Shown one piece after another: positions 61,711 to 64,000 of a stretch of DNA of 64,000 bases. The notes under the pieces were generated by a model that was not told the origin of the DNA, did no database searches, and was given only the letters and a program-made list of their open reading frames with translations. The stretch is from Paracoccus sp. R12_2. Lineage in GTDB: Bacteria; Pseudomonadota; Alphaproteobacteria; Rhodobacterales; Rhodobacteraceae. The stretch spans positions 164,855 through 228,854 of the forward strand of contig NZ_JAGHRA010000005.1 of NCBI RefSeq assembly GCF_017744015.1, written 5' to 3'. Position 1 is the stretch's first letter. Each line of letters begins with the position of its first letter. Position numbers and translations under genes: made by a program.

Positions 61711-62895
61711 TTGCCTCAAAGTTCATTTCTTGATCGATTTGCGCCGGTTGCCAGCTTGCGAGAGCGGGCAGAGAGTGGCCATCTCAAGGTTACGACTGTC
61801 GAGCTGTTTTTCGATTTGGTGTACGTCTTCACAATCATCCAACTGTCTCATTACTTGCTGGAGCATCAGACATGGACAGGGGCGCTGGAGGCCGTGACCC
61901 TGTTCGCCGCCGTCTGGTGGGCCTGGAATTACACGGCGTGGGCGGCAAACTGGATTGATCCCGATCATCCTGCTGGACGCATGCTGATGCTGGCGTTGAT
62001 GGCCTGCGCATTGCTGATGGCGGTGGCTATCCACTATGCGTTCAGCTACCGCGCCGGATTGTTCGTGTTTGCCTATGTCGCCATGGCGCTGATCCGCGCG
62101 GGCTATATGGCGTTGGTTATGCGCGGCTCGCAGATGGGCCGGAACTATTTTCAACTTGGTGTCTGGAGTGTCGTGTCAGGGGTGTTTTGGACACTTGGTG
62201 CCTTGATCGAACCTTTGCGTCTCCCGCTGTGGATCATGGCGGTTCTTATCGATTATGCTGGCCCATACGCAGGGTTCTGGATGCCGGGCCACGGAAAGAC
62301 GCCGATGGAGACATGGACGCTCAAGGGCCTGCATCTCCTCGAACGTAATCAGTTGATTTTCATTATCGCACTGGGTGAATCCATCCTGCTGCTTGGCGGC
62401 ACGATGGTCGGGGCGGACCTGAATGGCACAATCGTTCTGACGGCAGCGATCGGATTTGCGCTGATTATCGCGCTCTGGTGGCTGTATTTCGTCCATAGTG
62501 GCGAGGACGGCGAGGCTGCGTTTCACATTGAAGCCGAGCAGGCTAAACTCGCCCGTGCAGGTCTTGCATACGCGCACGGCATCATGGTCTGCGGGGCAAT
62601 AGTTGTCGCTGTGGCGATAGAAGCAATACTCGCCCACCCTACCGACCCCCTTCACCTCCCCGCAATCATCATCGCCGTCGCCGGGCCGCTGATCTACATG
62701 TTCGGAAACGCGCTGTTTCGGCGCACCATCGCGCGGGAGATCCCGCTGACATATCTGATCCCGTTCGTGGCTTTGCCGATCATCGGCTACCTGGTCCACG
62801 GCGCACATGCGTCAGGGTTGCTGCTAGGGATCGGAATGGCCGTCGTTATGTTGGCAACGGCGTTGCTGCAACCCAGAGGTCGGGCGGCCTCATGA
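61711..62895 (+). CDS. LtrA (low temperature requirement A) family membrane protein
   Basis: A 394-residue integral membrane protein of the LtrA family. The N-terminal TTVELFFDLVYVFTIIQLSH motif is the family signature, and ERNQLIFIIALGESILLLGG follows in the middle; about ten or eleven helices are visible. The start is TTG at 61711, with a strong AGGAGG nine bases upstream. The channel gene overlaps its stop by four bases. The family is named from Listeria growth at low temperature, and its transport substrate is unknown. Confidence 0.88.
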   Translation: MPQSSFLDRFAPVASLRERAESGHLKVTTVELFFDLVYVFTIIQLSHYLLEHQTWTGALEAVTLFAAVWWAWNYTAWAANWIDPDHPAGRMLMLALMACALLMAVAIHYAFSYRAGLFVFAYVAMALIRAGYMALVMRGSQMGRNYFQLGVWSVVSGVFWTLGALIEPLRLPLWIMAVLIDYAGPYAGFWMPGHGKTPMETWTLKGLHLLERNQLIFIIALGESILLLGGTMVGADLNGTIVLTAAIGFALIIALWWLYFVHSGEDGEAAFHIEAEQAKLARAGLAYAHGIMVCGAIVVAVAIEAILAHPTDPLHLPAIIIAVAGPLIYMFGNALFRRTIAREIPLTYLIPFVALPIIGYLVHGAHASGLLLGIGMAVVMLATALLQPRGRAAS

Positions 62896-63542
62896 CCACC
62901 GCTCAGGGCGATCGTGAATTATGGCAAACCGGAGGACTGCTGGCTGCGATCATCTTGCACAACCTGATCTACCCTATCTCGCAGTTCGGGTTGATGGGTG
63001 CGATCGTCTTCTACCTTTTCTATGCCGCGATGTTCGTCGTAGGCACGTGGCTTCTAAGTCACCGCGCCATACTGCGGGCACTTGCCCTTTCTACCGGGTT
63101 AGCCGTGTTTGCCGCTGGGGTAGCGAATGCGGCGCTTGGCACATCATTTACAGCAATCGCAGTGTTCGCCACTTCCATTATCTATCACCTCGTCATCATA
63201 GTGGTGCTCGGCATCTACATATTTGCGGCACGTCAGGTCTTTACCGAGATCATTCTGGCAGCCACGTCGCTTTATCTGATCATTGGCTCGGCATTTGCAG
63301 CGATATTCGCGTTGATTGAATGGTTCCAGCCGGGATCCTTCGCAGGTGCTAACGGCGATATTGCGACCTGGCAGGAGCTTCTCTATTTCAGCTACGTCAC
63401 CCTCACCAGCCTCGGCTACGGAGACATCCTTCCGGTGAAATACTACGCGCAGGCTTTCGCGGCGTTCGAAGCTATCCTTGGTGTGCTCTACACGGTCATC
63501 TTATTGTCGAGGCTGGTGGGAATGCATACAGCTCGAAACTAG
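62892..63542 (+). CDS. Ion-channel protein with potassium-type selectivity filter
   Basis: A 216-residue membrane protein with about five or six hydrophobic segments. The C-terminal pore region is ELLYFSYVTLTSLGYGDILP, where TSLGYGD is a K+-channel-type filter, followed by an inner helix (AFAAFEAILGVLYTVILLSR). It is of the Ion_trans_2 two-helix pore type with additional N-terminal helices and no visible cytoplasmic regulatory domain. It overlaps LtrA by four bases, so the two are probably made together and may work together in ion homeostasis or envelope stress. Confidence 0.85.
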   Translation: MTTAQGDRELWQTGGLLAAIILHNLIYPISQFGLMGAIVFYLFYAAMFVVGTWLLSHRAILRALALSTGLAVFAAGVANAALGTSFTAIAVFATSIIYHLVIIVVLGIYIFAARQVFTEIILAATSLYLIIGSAFAAIFALIEWFQPGSFAGANGDIATWQELLYFSYVTLTSLGYGDILPVKYYAQAFAAFEAILGVLYTVILLSRLVGMHTARN

Positions 63543-63873
63543 GCGCTCAACAAGCTGCCGTTTGGCAGATCTGCTCCCGCATAGCGGTCACAGCTTAAGC
63601 GATCTTGCGGCGCCCGGGATCAAGGTCTGCGCTCGGGAAGCTGCGCTGCTGCATTGCTCCACTTGCGAAACGCAACTCGGGGTCGGGCGCTACCCGCTCG
63701 GTGGTCCAGATGGAAAGTGGTCCGTGAGGATTCGGCATCGCATCCGCATAGATAAGCAAGAGCAGCCGTTCGCTGCCTCCACCTGACGGGCTGCAACGCG
63801 CGGAACTTACCCTCAGGGTTTCGATACAGGGGGTGCGTGGAAAACTTGAAAGTCCGCGATATTTGCAAGCATG
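63543..63873. other. 331-bp region without a gene, before the IS end
   Basis: No convincing gene. Long frames on the minus strand cross the IS boundary and lack known motifs, so they are taken as chance. Short phrases such as GCCGTTCGCTGC resemble decayed intergenic material. A terminator for the channel gene is not clear. Confidence 0.4.
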
Positions 63874-64000
63874 TGCTGCGGTAATCCCCCCCGATCTTAA
63901 CGGGATGCGGAAGTAGAATTTTCTCGGCAGGATGACTGAGGAGATTCCGATGAAGAAGACACGATACACAGAAGCCCAGATCATGGGTGTGCTGCGCCAG
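63874..64000 (+). mobile_element. Left end of an IS3-family insertion sequence (cut by the window edge)
   Basis: From about 63874 a terminus beginning TGCTGCGGTAATCCCC is followed by GGAAGTAGAATTTTCTCG and then the transposase orfA start. This terminal layout, with a C-run just inside the tip and orfA starting about 75 bases in, fits IS3-family elements of the IS407-like groups. The exact first base and target duplication cannot be fixed because the right end is outside. Confidence 0.7.
63950..64000 (+). CDS. IS3-family transposase OrfA, N-terminal part only
   Basis: The first 17 codons read MKKTRYTEAQIMGVLRQ, the common start of IS3-family OrfA helix-turn-helix proteins, behind a GAGGAGA ribosome-binding site. 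The rest of OrfA and the OrfB integrase lie beyond the right edge. OrfA binds the element's ends and fuses with OrfB by frameshifting. Confidence 0.88.
   Translation, partial: MKKTRYTEAQIMGVLRQ

Noticed and set aside
63595..63984. A 129-residue minus-strand frame at the right edge
   Set aside because: It crosses the IS end, lacks motifs and a ribosome-binding site, and changes composition along its length.

Overview
The window is chromosomal DNA from a GC-rich alphaproteobacterium, most likely a Rhodobacterales member close to Paracoccus. The evidence is the mix of gene families (TrcR/DUF1013, DUF1127 pairs, the archaeal-like form of SerC with SerA, the Anbu operon, a TyrB-type aromatic transaminase), the CTG/GAC/GCC-rich codon use, and an intergenic stem-loop followed by CCCCCGAGGATATTT, a type I recall as common in this group. 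I see no rRNA, tRNA, CRISPR array or prophage.

Layout. (1) 0-9 kb: a glutarate branch (LysR regulator divergent from glutaryl-CoA dehydrogenase and a CaiB-type CoA-transferase), then a complete dipeptide/oligopeptide ABC importer and a Tas-like aldo-keto reductase. (2) 10-20 kb: a CbpA/CbpM chaperone pair, an exported esterase-like phytase-family protein, the serC-serA serine pathway behind a structured leader, a metallophosphatase, CreA, HspQ, an anti-sigma/anti-anti-sigma pair and a thiolase. (3) 20.7-24.9 kb: the four-gene Anbu cluster (ATP-grasp, alpha-E, transglutaminase, proteasome-like Anbu), the least understood system in the conserved part. (4) 25-46 kb: mainly housekeeping genes (RNase T2, TrcR, succinate-semialdehyde dehydrogenase, P1 peptidase, a phosphatase/fructosamine-kinase pair, SmpB, sulfurtransferase, TyrB, an OmpA-family protein, UbiA, RsmE, two DUF1127 genes, PriA, transaldolase, DUF484-XerC, a YeeE transporter, MsrA, PrmA). 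(5) 47-52.8 kb: envelope and secreted functions (an RTX protein with a recent internal duplication, lytic transglycosylase, a Lys/Ala-rich helical protein, L,D-transpeptidase, a GlsB-like membrane protein). (6) 52.9-64 kb: an MFS exporter, then a patchwork accessory segment with different codon use: a LysR/aldo-keto reductase pair, a pseudoazurin remnant, a vitamin B12-type ABC importer under a clear cobalamin riboswitch, a glyoxalase-fold gene between 39-40 bp direct repeats, an LtrA/potassium-channel operon, and the left end of an IS3-family element at the right edge.

The genes form several working units: glutarate activation and oxidation, peptide import, DnaK co-chaperone control, serine synthesis, a probable protein-deglycation pair, and riboswitch-controlled corrinoid uptake. 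The strongest leads for new biology are the Anbu cluster, the deglycation pair, the LtrA-channel operon, the exactly phased 11-bp repeats near 54.65 kb, and the repeat-flanked glyoxalase gene. Function calls come from reading translated sequences for motifs; no database search was run.
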